From Chloroflexota bacterium (GTDB taxonomy: Bacteria; Chloroflexota; Anaerolineae; Aggregatilineales; Phototrophicaceae): a stretch of DNA of 19,090 nucleotides. The stretch lies in the NCBI GenBank assembly GCA_003242205.1, contig QGUR01000047.1:1-19090 (forward strand), in the 5' to 3' direction. This document shows positions 8,085 through 16,200 of this stretch, piece by piece. The notes under the pieces are model-generated. The model searched no databases. It worked only from the letters and a program-made list of their open reading frames with translations, and was not told where the DNA came from. Each line of letters begins with the position of its first letter. The first letter of the stretch is position 1. The position numbers and the translations under genes are program-made.

Positions 8085-8684
8085 ATGACCACACAACCAT
8101 CCCCTGCCCCGCAGTCACAGCGCAACGTCATCTTTTCCATGCTGGTATCGCTCGACGGATACATCGAGGGGCCAAAGCGCGAACTTGACTGGCCGATCAT
8201 TGATGAAGAATTTCATACCTTCGTCAACGAGCGGGAAGCGGCCCTCGGCACGTTTCTATACGGGCGTCGGCTGTACAAACTCATGTCCGACTTCTGGCCA
8301 ACCGCCGATCAGGATCCGACGCAGCCGGAATACATCCACGCCTATTCCCGTATCTGGAAAGAAATGCCGAAGATCGTCTTCTCGAAGACGCTGGACAAGG
8401 TCGACTGGAACGCCCGGCTTGCCAGCAGCGACCTCGTCGAAGAAGTCACCCGGCTGAAAGCCCAACCCGGCAAAAACATCTCGGTCGGCGGCGCGGAGCT
8501 TGCCGCTTCACTGATGCGGCTCGGCCTGATCGACGAGTATGAGCTTTATATCCAGCCCATCCTGCTGGGAAGCGGCACGCGCATGTTTCCGGAGTTGCAG
8601 AACCGGACCAACCTGCGATTGATCGAAACGCGGTCATTCGGCTCCGGCGTTGTCTACCTACGCTACCAGCGGGCGAACGTATAG
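8085..8684 (+). CDS. Dihydrofolate-reductase-like (RibD C-terminal domain) family protein
   Basis: This is a 199-residue single-domain protein of the RibD-C/YyaP type. These are NAD(P)H-dependent reductase-fold proteins related to the riboflavin-pathway reductase and to dihydrofolate reductase. Family hallmarks are the N-terminal FSMLVSLDGYIEG (about 17-29), TFLYGRRLYKLM (about 57-68), the nucleotide-binding ISVGGAELAASLMRLGLIDEYEL (about 142-164) and the C-terminal PILLGSGTRMF. It lacks the deaminase half of RibD, so it is not a riboflavin enzyme by itself. Its substrate is unknown. The best upstream purine run, CGGAG (8066-8070), is 14 bases from the ATG, so initiation may be weak. A second in-frame start was not evident. 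Confidence 0.88.
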   Translation: MTTQPSPAPQSQRNVIFSMLVSLDGYIEGPKRELDWPIIDEEFHTFVNEREAALGTFLYGRRLYKLMSDFWPTADQDPTQPEYIHAYSRIWKEMPKIVFSKTLDKVDWNARLASSDLVEEVTRLKAQPGKNISVGGAELAASLMRLGLIDEYELYIQPILLGSGTRMFPELQNRTNLRLIETRSFGSGVVYLRYQRANV

Positions 8685-8701
8685 AGGCCGTCAGGAGACA
8701 C

Positions 8702-8865
8702 TTTATCAGCGCGAACGGGCTGGACATCTATGTTCAAGGAAGCAGGTTCCGGCACGCCGTTACTGCTGCTCCACGGAGGGACCGCGACATTCGGATAGCT
8801 GGCAGGGCTATCTGCCGTCGCTGGCACAGCATCTTCCGGAATTTCTGCTGCGCCAACGGGCGTAG
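8702..8865 (+). pseudogene. Decayed N-terminal fragment of a third alpha/beta hydrolase
   Basis: Three consecutive frames give FISANGLDIY (8702-8731), then FKEAGSGTPLLLLHGGTATF (8733-8792), then DSWQGYLPSLAQHLPEF (from 8794). Together they read as the normal start of an alpha/beta hydrolase, including the HGG oxyanion motif. Joining them requires removing one extra base at about 8732 and one at about 8793, so two +1 frameshifts. No start codon precedes the fragment, although AGGAG is present at about 8693. The nucleophile, acid and histidine parts are missing. It is a dead remnant following the reductase gene. Confidence 0.75.
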
Positions 8866-8888
8866 CGTATACAGACAGGTCCCTTGAT

Positions 8889-8928
8889 AAAAAAACCGCC
8901 GCAAGCCGCGCCACTTTAGCGGCTGCGG
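8889..8928 (-). terminator. Intrinsic-type terminator oriented to the minus strand
   Basis: CCGCAAGCCGC (8899-8909) pairs with GCGGCTGCGG (8919-8928) with one bulged A. On the minus strand the stem is followed, three bases on, by seven T residues (8895-8889). No minus-strand gene ends here. It may stop antisense transcription from the rpsB side or be a leftover of the decayed locus. Confidence 0.5.
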
Positions 8929-8953
8929 AGTGTTACGGGAGCGAATGCGAATC

Positions 8954-8982
8954 TTGAACCGGGGCCTGCCCTGTGGTACACT
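8954..8982 (+). promoter_or_regulatory. Strong promoter of rpsB-tsf
   Basis: TTGAAC (8954-8959) and TACACT (8977-8982) are separated by exactly 17 bases. A TG dinucleotide one base before the -10 (8974-8975) gives an extended -10. The predicted transcription start is near 8989, leaving a 5' untranslated leader of about 140 bases before rpsB. Confidence 0.7.
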
Positions 8983-8991
8983 GCTCTGCCG

Positions 8992-9090
8992 GATTGTCCA
9001 CAGTGGCATTCCCACAATCACACGCCGGGACCCGGCTGGGTGTTGCTCGTGGTTCATCCACGAGTTGGCAGCCAGGGGATGAGCGGCGTG
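8992..9090 (+). promoter_or_regulatory. Structured 5' leader of rpsB, candidate ribosomal-protein autoregulatory RNA
   Basis: Two adjacent structures fill the leader. The first is closed by GATTGT (8992-8997) with ACAATC (9014-9019), with an alternative inner GTGG/CCAC pairing. The second is closed by CACGCCG (9021-9027) with CGGCGTG (9084-9090). Inside it, GGCTG (9034-9038) pairs with CAGCC (9069-9073), and CTCGTGG (9046-9052) pairs perfectly with CCACGAG (9058-9064) around a TTCAT loop. rpsB mRNAs in other bacteria are autoregulated by S2, so a similar role is inferred. I do not recognise a named motif. Confidence 0.55.
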
Positions 9091-9128
9091 ATCGCTTAAA
9101 CACAACCAATTCAGGAGTTTTCACCACA

Positions 9129-9980
9129 ATGCCCTCTTCAGTTACGATGAAGGCACTGCTCGAAACGGGCGTGCACTTCGGTCACCGCACCACCAAGTGG
9201 AATCCCAAAATGCGCCCGTACATCTTTACGGAGCGCAACGGCATCCACATCATCGATCTGCAGCAGACCATCGTCAATCTCAACCGCTACTACGACATGA
9301 TCCGCGACCTCGTTGCCGATGGCGGCACGGTGCTGTTCGTCGGCACCAAGCGCCAGGCGCAGGAAGCCGTGGCGACCGAGGCCGAACGCTGCGGGATGCC
9401 GTACATCAACCATCGTTGGCTGGGCGGTACGCTGACGAACTGGCGCACCATCCGCGAACGTATCGACACGCTTAAGCGGCTGGAAAAGCGCCGCGACAGC
9501 GGTGAGTTTGATCTGCTCTCGAAGAAAGAAGCGCTCATTCTGGCGCGCAAGATCGAGAAACTTCAGCTCCGTCTGGGCGGCATCCGCAACATGCGTCGCC
9601 TGCCCGACATGCTGATCGTGGTTGACACCAAGCGCGAGGCGACCGCCGTTAAAGAGGCGAACTCGCTGAATATCCCGGTGATGGCGCTGGCCGATACGAA
9701 CAGCGATCCGGACGAGATCGACTACATCATCCCGGCCAACGACGACGCCGTGCGCGCCATCAAGCTGATTCTCGGCGCGCTGGCCGACGCCGTCCTTGAA
9801 GGCCAGGCGATGCGTAAGGCCGAGGATTATGAGGACGAAGGCGCTGAAGAACCCGAACTGGCGTATGCCATGGCCAGCGACGATGAAGATGACGAAGTGT
9901 ATCTTGGCGCGTCAACGCTGGCGAAACTGAAGAACACGCGGCTGTTTGATGACGACGAAGATAGCGAAGACGAGGAATAA
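9129..9980 (+). CDS. rpsB: 30S ribosomal protein S2
   Basis: This is a structural protein of the small ribosomal subunit and one of the last to assemble. Family motifs are GVHFGHRTTKWNPKM near the N-terminus, IHIIDLQQT, VGTKRQAQEAV, NHRWLGGTLTNW, and LPDMLIVVDTKRE with IPVMALADTNSDPDEIDYIIPANDDA. The protein has 283 residues from ATG 9129, which is preceded by AGGAG (9113-9117). A longer frame from 8973 would translate the structured leader and is rejected. After about residue 235 there is a very acidic extension (EDYEDEGAEEPE, SDDEDDEVY, FDDDEDSEDEE) beyond the core fold. It is followed by tsf after a 2-base gap and transcribed from the promoter at 8954. Confidence 0.98.
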   Translation: MPSSVTMKALLETGVHFGHRTTKWNPKMRPYIFTERNGIHIIDLQQTIVNLNRYYDMIRDLVADGGTVLFVGTKRQAQEAVATEAERCGMPYINHRWLGGTLTNWRTIRERIDTLKRLEKRRDSGEFDLLSKKEALILARKIEKLQLRLGGIRNMRRLPDMLIVVDTKREATAVKEANSLNIPVMALADTNSDPDEIDYIIPANDDAVRAIKLILGALADAVLEGQAMRKAEDYEDEGAEEPELAYAMASDDEDDEVYLGASTLAKLKNTRLFDDDEDSEDEE

Positions 9981-9982
9981 GC

Positions 9983-10612
9983 ATGGCGATTACCGCACAA
10001 ATGGTGAAAGAACTGCGCGAAGCAACCGGCGCTGGCCCGCTGGATTGCAAGAAAGCGCTTGAGCAGAACAACGGTGACGTCGCCAAGGCGATCGAGTATC
10101 TGCGTGAAAAGGGTCTGGCACGCGCGGCCAAGAAGCTGAGCTCGGGCCGGACGATGAATGAAGGCATCATCGAAACCTACCAGCACTTCAACGGCCGTCT
10201 GGGCGTGATAGTTGAAGTGAACTGCGAAACCGACTTCGTCGCCAACACCGAGCGCTTCCGCACGTTTGCCCGCGATATCGCCCTGCATATCGCCAATCTT
10301 GGCCCGGAATACATCAAGCGTGAGGACGTGCCGGAAGCCGTCGTCGAAGCCGAGCGCCAGCTTCAGCTTCGCCGCGCGCTCGAAGAAGGCAAACCGCAAC
10401 ACGTGGCTGAGAAGATTGTCGAAGGCCGCATGAACAAGTTCTATGAGGAACTGGTGCTCATGGAACAGCCGTTCATCAAGGACGAAAGCAAGACAATCGC
10501 TCAGCTTCTGTCCGAAGTGGTTGCCGACGTCGGAGAAAGTATCGAAATCCGCCGCTTTGCCCGCTTTGCGCTGGGCGAAGGGAATCAGGGCGATAGCAAC
10601 GAGGAAGAGTAA
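9983..10612 (+). CDS. tsf: Elongation factor Ts
   Basis: This is the guanine-nucleotide exchange factor that recycles EF-Tu-GDP during translation. The N-terminal UBA-like domain is residues 1-45 (VKELREATGAGPLDCKKALEQNNGD). The core exchange motif TDFVANTERF begins at residue 83, where D84 and F85 match the residues that disturb the Mg site of EF-Tu. At 209 residues it is the short form with a single core subdomain, as in Thermus-type and other non-proteobacterial EF-Ts, rather than the 280-residue E. coli form. It starts two bases after the rpsB stop, with GAGGAA in the end of rpsB as its ribosome binding site. Confidence 0.97.
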   Translation: MAITAQMVKELREATGAGPLDCKKALEQNNGDVAKAIEYLREKGLARAAKKLSSGRTMNEGIIETYQHFNGRLGVIVEVNCETDFVANTERFRTFARDIALHIANLGPEYIKREDVPEAVVEAERQLQLRRALEEGKPQHVAEKIVEGRMNKFYEELVLMEQPFIKDESKTIAQLLSEVVADVGESIEIRRFARFALGEGNQGDSNEEE

Positions 10613-10677
10613 GCAGTCGTGACCGGCCTGAACCGCATTCGAGGTTCTCGCTTGCAGGTCAGCACATTGCTTGCCGG

Positions 10678-10707
10678 GGGATTAGCATTTGCTAGTCCCT
10701 TTTTTTT
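10678..10707 (+). terminator. Intrinsic terminator or attenuator between tsf and pyrH
   Basis: GGGATTAGC (10678-10686) and GCTAGTCCC (10691-10699) form a 9 bp stem with one G-T pair and an ATTT loop, followed by eight T residues (10700-10707). This is the best intrinsic terminator in the window. It would end the rpsB-tsf transcript or limit readthrough into pyrH, 54 bases downstream. Confidence 0.88.
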
Positions 10708-10761
10708 GCCCCTATTCAGCGCAGGCGCGGCCTGCCAAGCGATGAGGAGTAATTTCCCCAA

Positions 10762-11511
10762 ATGACAGAGCTTGATAACCAGCAGCCGGCGACGCCCAGA
10801 GCCGCCTACAAGCGCATCGTACTCAAGCTGAGCGGAGAGGCACTGGCGGGCGAACACGGCCTTGGCATCGATCCGGATCGTGCGGAGGCCATCGCCCGCA
10901 AGATCAAGCCCATTCATGACCTCGGCGTTCAGATCGCGGTGGTCATCGGCGCGGGCAATCTGTGGCGCGGGCAAATCGGGGTAGAGCGCGGTATGGAGCA
11001 GAGCACCGCCGACCATATGGGCATGATCGGCACAGTCATGAACGCGCTGGCCCTGCAGGATGCGCTCGAACGGCTGGGCATCACGACCCGAGTCCAGACC
11101 GCCGTCCAGATGAACGCGGTCGCCGAGCCGTACATTCGCCTGCGCGCCATTCGCCATCTCGAAAAGGGCCGCGTGGTCATCATCGCCGGAGGGACCGGCA
11201 ATCCGTACTTCACGACGGATACCGCCGCCGCGCTGCGCGCCAACGAGATTGATGCCGACATCGTCATTAAGGCGACGCAGGTTGACGGCGTGTATTCGGC
11301 CGACCCGAAGAAAGACCCAACCGCCACGCGCTATGCCCGCATTTCCTACGACGATGTGCTCTCCAACCGGCTGAAGGTCATGGATCTGACCGCCTTCACG
11401 CTGTGTCAAGAGAACAACATGCCGATCATGATCGTCAACTTCTGGGCCGACGACGACCTGTATCGCGCCGTTCAGGGAGATGAATCGGTCGGCACGGTCA
11501 TCGGCAACTGA
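10762..11511 (+). CDS. pyrH: UMP kinase
   Basis: This enzyme phosphorylates UMP to UDP with ATP in pyrimidine nucleotide synthesis and belongs to the amino-acid-kinase fold, acting as a hexamer. Visible motifs are the phosphate loop KLSGEAL, VVIGAGNLWRG, the UMP-binding DHMGMIGTVMNALALQDALE, GGTGNPYFTTDTAAALRA, and the ATP-site KATQVDGVYSADPKKDP. It has 249 residues, slightly long because of a 15-residue N-terminal extension. ATG 10762 has AGGAG (10745-10749) upstream. It follows tsf, the common bacterial order, but frr does not follow: the next gene is a convergent LysM gene. Since a strong terminator precedes it, pyrH depends on readthrough or on a weak promoter I could not identify. Confidence 0.97.
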   Translation: MTELDNQQPATPRAAYKRIVLKLSGEALAGEHGLGIDPDRAEAIARKIKPIHDLGVQIAVVIGAGNLWRGQIGVERGMEQSTADHMGMIGTVMNALALQDALERLGITTRVQTAVQMNAVAEPYIRLRAIRHLEKGRVVIIAGGTGNPYFTTDTAAALRANEIDADIVIKATQVDGVYSADPKKDPTATRYARISYDDVLSNRLKVMDLTAFTLCQENNMPIMIVNFWADDDLYRAVQGDESVGTVIGN

Positions 11512-11525
11512 ACCACACTTCCGGT

Positions 11526-11560
11526 CCTTCTCCGCGACGGTGCATACGTCGTGGAGAAGG
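11526..11560. terminator. 14 bp hairpin between convergent pyrH and LysM genes
   Basis: CCTTCTCCGCGACG (11526-11539) pairs with CGTCGTGGAGAAGG (11547-11560), with one G-T wobble, around a 7-base loop. It lies 14 bases after the pyrH stop and 17 bases past the end of the minus-strand LysM gene. Bidirectional termination is likely, although a T-tract is missing. Confidence 0.65.
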
Positions 11561-11577
11561 GAACACCGCATGCGACT

Positions 11578-12585
11578 TTAGGGCGACGGCGCTTTGCTTG
11601 CGCCGCGTCTGGCTTCCACATACAGCGTGTAATCGAGGTCGAGGCTGTTGCGCTGGGTCACGATTTCCAGCCGGATCGGAATGCTGTCGCCCGGCTCAAG
11701 GCTGGCGGCCACCTGGCTTAACCTGTAGCCCGCAACCTGCTGCCCATCGGTCAGCGTGGCGACGGCGCGCACGGCCTCGGCAGTCTCCGGGCCGGGATTG
11801 GTGAGCGTGGCCGAAACGACATAGCGCCCGCCGATCAACTCAAGCTGCTCATCCGTGATATCGAGCTGGATAAAGCGTTCTTCGAGGCCGGCCGCCAGAC
11901 TCGCGCGCTGTAGATAAGCCCGGCTGGCAGCGATTTCGTCCACATTGAGGAGGAAAGCCGCGCGATAGGGGGCCAGCCCGCCCGGAGGAATCACCGCCTG
12001 CTCGATATTGGCGTTGTCGCTGGCGAGCGTATTGCCGTCTGCATCGAACAGTTCGATCACGACCGAGACCTGTTCCAGCGGCGCATCGAGCGTGTTATTG
12101 ACCGCTCCAAGGCACAGTGTTGTGCCAACCGGCGTTTCATAGCAGGTGGGTTCGGGCAGCGCGAGGTCGGGGGGCGTGGAAGTCGCGGCGGGATTGACGG
12201 AGGGCGTTGCGGTCAGGGGAATGATGAGCGTCTGGCCGGGTTGCAGGGCGCGGGGATCAATTTCTGCGTTCGCATCGCGGAGGGCAATGGGGTCAACGTT
12301 CAGCCTGATGGCGATGTCTCCCAGCGTGTCGCCTTCCTGCACGACATAGGTGACCGGCGTCGGGCTGCTTTGGGGGGCAGGTGTGGCTGAAGGCGCCGCC
12401 GGTTGCCGCGTTGCCCGAACCGGCGGCGTTGATGTTGCTGTGGCTATTCGTCTTGCGGTGAGCGTAACCTGTGGGGAGGGCGTGGGCGACAAACGGGGCG
12501 CGGAGTCTGAGACGATATTGCATCCGGTGACCCACACGCTGATGAACACGGCAATGACCAGAGGTCGCCACCCCCAGAAGCCCAT
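11578..12585 (-). CDS. LysM-domain lipoprotein
   Basis: This 335-residue envelope protein is predicted to be a lipoprotein. A hydrophobic signal segment (residues 8-20) ends in the lipobox VTGC with C22 as the lipidated cysteine. A Ser/Thr/Pro-rich linker (30-78) leads to one LysM peptidoglycan-binding domain at 79-124 (YVVQEGDTLGDIAIRLNVDPIAL to PGQTLIIP). The C-terminal 200 residues are a beta-rich region (CLGAVNNTLDAPLEQVSVVIELFDADG) resembling FxLYD-type domains. It probably anchors or organises the cell wall. The gene is divergent from cinA. GAGGGA (12594-12601 region on the minus strand) is the likely ribosome binding site. Confidence 0.88.
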   Translation of the reverse strand: MGFWGWRPLVIAVFISVWVTGCNIVSDSAPRLSPTPSPQVTLTARRIATATSTPPVRATRQPAAPSATPAPQSSPTPVTYVVQEGDTLGDIAIRLNVDPIALRDANAEIDPRALQPGQTLIIPLTATPSVNPAATSTPPDLALPEPTCYETPVGTTLCLGAVNNTLDAPLEQVSVVIELFDADGNTLASDNANIEQAVIPPGGLAPYRAAFLLNVDEIAASRAYLQRASLAAGLEERFIQLDITDEQLELIGGRYVVSATLTNPGPETAEAVRAVATLTDGQQVAGYRLSQVAASLEPGDSIPIRLEIVTQRNSLDLDYTLYVEARRGASKAPSP

Positions 12586-12593
12586 GCTGCGAA

Positions 12594-12639
12594 ATATCCC
12601 TCATTATCCCATATCTGGCGACTGTTATCCCACATTATA
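12594..12639 (-). promoter_or_regulatory. Promoter and repeated GGGATA elements of the LysM gene
   Basis: On the minus strand a perfect TATAAT lies at 12639-12634. No good -35 is visible. Downstream of it, GGGATAA (12631-12625), GGGATAA (12610-12604) and GGGATAT (12600-12594) are spaced 21 and 10 bases apart, roughly on one face of the helix. The last copy overlaps the probable ribosome binding site. Confidence 0.45.
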
Positions 12640-12673
12640 TCTCCAACACTTTTTAAACGCAGGTCACGAATCT

Positions 12674-12701
12674 GGCGAATTGCCAACGGGTTGGTACGAT
12701 A
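12674..12701 (+). promoter_or_regulatory. Possible extended -10 promoter of cinA
   Basis: TGGTACGAT (12693-12701) reads as an extended -10 (TACGAT), the same TGG-TAC arrangement as at rpsB. The -35 position, 17 bases upstream, is a poor CTGGCG. Because it would overlap the ATG at 12702, it supports the downstream start at 12726. Confidence 0.35.
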
Positions 12702-12725
12702 ATGGACGCTCTGGAGGCGACTGAC

Positions 12726-13211
12726 ATGAAAGATCAACGGCTGGAAGCGCGGGTCGGCAAACTGCTGCTGGAACGAGGATGGATGTTTTGCGCCGCCGAA
12801 TCGTGCACGGGCGGGCTGCTGATGCACCGGCTAACCAACATTCCCGGCAGTTCCGGCTATATCGCGGGCGGCGTCGTCAGCTATTCCTACCCGGCGAAGG
12901 AAAAACTGCTCGGCGTGCGGCGGGAAACGCTGGAACAGCATGGCGCGGTCAGTGAAGAAACGGCGCTGGAAATGGCGTGGGGCGCGCTGCGCGCCTTCGA
13001 GGCCGATATCGCCGTCAGCATCACCGGAATCGCCGGGCCGGGCGGCGGGCTGCCGGACAAACCCGTAGGCCTGACGTATATCGGGCTGGTCGTTCCCGCG
13101 CTGGATATCGTGCGCGTCGACCGCCACGTGTGGGCCGGAGACCGCGAGGCGAACAAGCAGAGCAGCGCCACCGCCGCGCTGCAGGCGGTGCTGGACGCGC
13201 TGAATACTTGA
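12726..13211 (+). CDS. pncC: CinA C-terminal family protein (nicotinamide-nucleotide amidohydrolase type)
   Basis: This is a 161-residue stand-alone CinA C-terminal domain. Enzymes of this family deamidate NMN to nicotinic acid mononucleotide in pyridine-nucleotide salvage. Motifs are AESCTGG (residues 25-31), GGVVSYSYPAKEKLLGV, the AVSEETALEMAWGA helix, ITGIAGPGGG (99-108), KPVGLTYIGL (112-121) and HVWAGDRE. I chose ATG 12726 because GGAGG (12713-12717) is 8 bases ahead; ATG 12702 lies in the putative promoter. The last 45 or so codons (bases 13066-13204) are duplicated at 16849-16987, beyond the nuclease-helicase gene. The 3' end seen here may therefore have been supplied by an inserted cassette, with the frame and a stop codon preserved. 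Confidence 0.93.
   Translation: MKDQRLEARVGKLLLERGWMFCAAESCTGGLLMHRLTNIPGSSGYIAGGVVSYSYPAKEKLLGVRRETLEQHGAVSEETALEMAWGALRAFEADIAVSITGIAGPGGGLPDKPVGLTYIGLVVPALDIVRVDRHVWAGDREANKQSSATAALQAVLDALNT
13066..13204 (+). repeat. Left copy of 139 bp direct repeat (cinA 3' end)
   Basis: Bases 13066-13204 match 16849-16987 at 133 of 139 positions without gaps, by manual alignment. The differences are at 13109, 13136, 13139, 13160, 13199 and 13200. Homology stops abruptly on both sides. The left copy is in frame and completes cinA. Confidence 0.95.
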
Positions 13212-13233
13212 TCGCCTTTAGCCCCAAAACTTG

Positions 13234-13258
13234 AGGGGCGAGCACGAAGCTCGCCCCT
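13234..13258. terminator. 10 bp hairpin between convergent cinA and helicase genes
   Basis: AGGGGCGAGC (13234-13243) pairs perfectly with GCTCGCCCCT (13249-13258) around an ACGAA loop. A second, weaker AGTGC/GCACT hairpin follows just before 13281. It probably serves both convergent genes. The T-tract is absent. Confidence 0.6.
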
Positions 13259-13280
13259 GGATGCCAGTGCGGGCTGGCAC

Positions 13281-16200
13281 TTAGACGTCTGGCGCGACAC
13301 GCGACACTTCAGGCGTTTTCCACTTGACATACCTACCATTCGCCCGTACATGCTCGATCAGCGCTTTATAGTACGGGCTATAGCACAGAACTTCCGAACA
13401 TCCGATCAGAATAAGCCGTTCGCGAGCACGTGTCAGTGTCACGTTCAACTTGCGATCCACTGTTTTGTCAGCGCTTAAAGACTGAAGATTAGCAAGTTGG
13501 TGCCGATGGTTGGTCGCAAATGACACAATAATGATGTCGCGCTCGCTTCCCTGATAGCGCTCCACTGTGTCGACCATAATGTCGTCCATAATGCTGGATA
13601 GCTTAGGATGATTGCTTAGCTTTGATCTGATTTCTGCAATCTGTGCCCGGTATGGAGTGATGACGCCGACCGTCCTATTTGGATCCCATTCTTTTTGGAG
13701 GCGTTGGTACACATCATGGATGGTTTCCAGCAAATCGCAGACGATCTTCGCCTCCTTTTCATGTACCTTCGAGCCCCGTTCGCGCGGAGAGTCGATGAAA
13801 ATCAGGCGCGACGAAGCGAGCAATTGCTCAATCCGGCTGGTAGGGCTGGGAACAAAAAGCGCATCTGTTTGCCGCTGCCATTCATCGAGCGGTTGCAGTT
13901 TTCCACCGTAGAAGCGGCGGCTGGGAAACTCCTGAATGGCTTCATGCATGCGCCCCTGTTCGGTCAGCGTTCCAAACGCCTGTGACCAGCCTCTAGTCTT
14001 ACACGCCTCGAGTAACCGTTCAAAGAAGGAAGTTCTGAGATCTTTCACGCCGAGGCGTTCGAGGTCCGGATCCGAGATCCTGGTTCGTTCTGGATTTTGG
14101 GTGACGACGGCAGGTAGCTGTTTCTCGTCGCCGATCAGGATGAAACGGTCAATTTTGGAGAGCGGGCCGACAAGATGCGGGTCCAGAAGCTGAGACGCCT
14201 CGTCAACTATCGCCGTCGTGAACTGCTTCAACTCGACGAGCTGCTGGTTGTTCAGGAAGCTGGAGACTGTAGACACAACGATGCGAGCGTTCTTAATGCG
14301 CTGCACAGTTTCTGGAATATTATGCGATTCCGAGAAGGTATTCAGCCTGTTATCGCGAAACTTCTCGCCCGATCCTGAACCAAGTACGAGAAAATCACCA
14401 CACACCTCCTGCACAGCTTTGCAAATTTCTTCCACCGCCCGGTTTGTGAACGCCAGCAGGACGATCACTTCTTCGGGCTGGTCATACAGATAGTGCACCA
14501 TTGCGCGGAGCATCCGGCTGGTTTTACCTGTGCCGGGAGGGCCTTGCAGCAGGAAATAATCGCGAGCGCTGAGCGCTTGCCGCAGGAGTTGGCGCTGCTT
14601 CTCGGTAACGTAATTCGGCGCAAAATCGGGGCGAGGGCCAAAGCGAGGCTCGCGCAAGCCGAGCAACAAAGCACGCTTCTCAGGCTGCGCGCGGCAAAAG
14701 TCATAGAGCGAGCGGTAAAGCCCATCAAACGAGCTTTCGAGGAAGTCGGGTTCGATCACCCAGTTCTCATACCGCCGGAAAAAGTCATCGTGCGGCTCGC
14801 GGCTGCGCAACTGAACTTCGATACGGTCTTTCGACAGCTTTCTGATGTTGCCTTTCAGCAACTGACCACGCAGCGGGGCAGCATTGCCATCTCTAGCATA
14901 CGGATACAAAACGACGATATCGCCGTCTCGGAACACTGTAGCAAGGCTATCCCCGTCCTGCCGCTCGAATATGCAAACTGTTTTCTGGTTGGAAGGATCG
15001 CTACCTTTCTTGGATGTCTCGATGAAACGCAGCGGAGCCAGCGCAGTAAAGCCTTTTTGCTTATCCTTCAGCGGCTCTCGCCATAACGCGGAAAACCCCC
15101 TGTTGCCTTCACGTGTGTCGCCATCGCCGACCTTCGCCATCATGAGCTCGCGACTGACAAAGGCAACATAGCTGGTGAAATACTTACGCTCGTAGGGTTG
15201 AAGCTCTCGCAGAACGCGCTCGCATTCGGCCAGATCGAGTTCCTGATATTTGGCTCGTGGCCCAAATCGAACAGTGCTCAGGTTGTCGAGCACGCTGCCG
15301 TCGCCATAAGCGAGTTCGTGTTCGAGCGCGGTCAGGCGGTTGCGGAGGCGAATGACTGCGCGTTCGGCAGCAGGGGTGCTGGCGACATCGCGCAGCGGCC
15401 TGCCCGCATCACGTGAATACAGAATACTTGTCGAACCACGCCTGTCGCCATAAGCGGACTTGAGCAAAAGGTTATAACAGACAGCCTGTGCGTAGTTATT
15501 CGCCCATACTCCTGCCGGTATAAGCTGCCCATCTATTGCAATTACCCGCCTCAAGTCCGGCGGTGAACCGCTTTTCAACTCGATAATATCTTTTCTGCCG
15601 GACTCGTTGTGTTCAATCAGGCAATCGAGCCGCCCCTGAAGCCCGTATTTTTCCGAAAGAAACGAGGGTTCGAGTTGAACCGCTTTGCCTGTAAACGAGC
15701 TTGCTACCTTCTGAATGACCGGGTATTGCTCAGCCGCCCTGTCATACAATCCCTGAATGGTTCTGCGGGGGTCTTCGCTGTTGATCAGAGCAATCGGCAG
15801 TGCGTTCTGGCGTGCAGCGCGCCTGAATGCGGTATCCAGCTCAGTGTGCGGGTCTTTCATTAAATCGTCGAACATCGCGTTGACGATGTTTCCGGCAATC
15901 ATTGCCGAGGTTGTCGTGGATGAGGTGAACTTGCCGAAGAGATGAACGTTGGGATTGGGGTCGTCGCCGACGAAGCAGTTTGCGATGTCTGTTGCGTCGA
16001 TCAAAAAGTCCGGCTCGAGGATGACGAAACTGTCCGCAGTGGTGCGATAGAGAATGTCCTTGTCGGGAACTTTCTCAAGATTAGTGACATGAATGGTGGC
16101 GTACTTCCATGCGTAGGTGCCAAACTCTGCCCACGAGTCCCAAAGCATAATTGAAATAGCATCGAGATTGGCGGGTTTCTCAAGGCGGCAGAAGAGCGTG

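Noticed and set aside
8973..9128. N-terminal extension of S2 from 8973
   Set aside because: It overlaps the rpsB promoter and structured leader. S2 homology begins at 9129.
10585..11571. 328-residue minus-strand open frame opposite pyrH
   Set aside because: pyrH is unmistakable on the plus strand. The antisense frame lacks domains and crosses the tsf-pyrH terminator.
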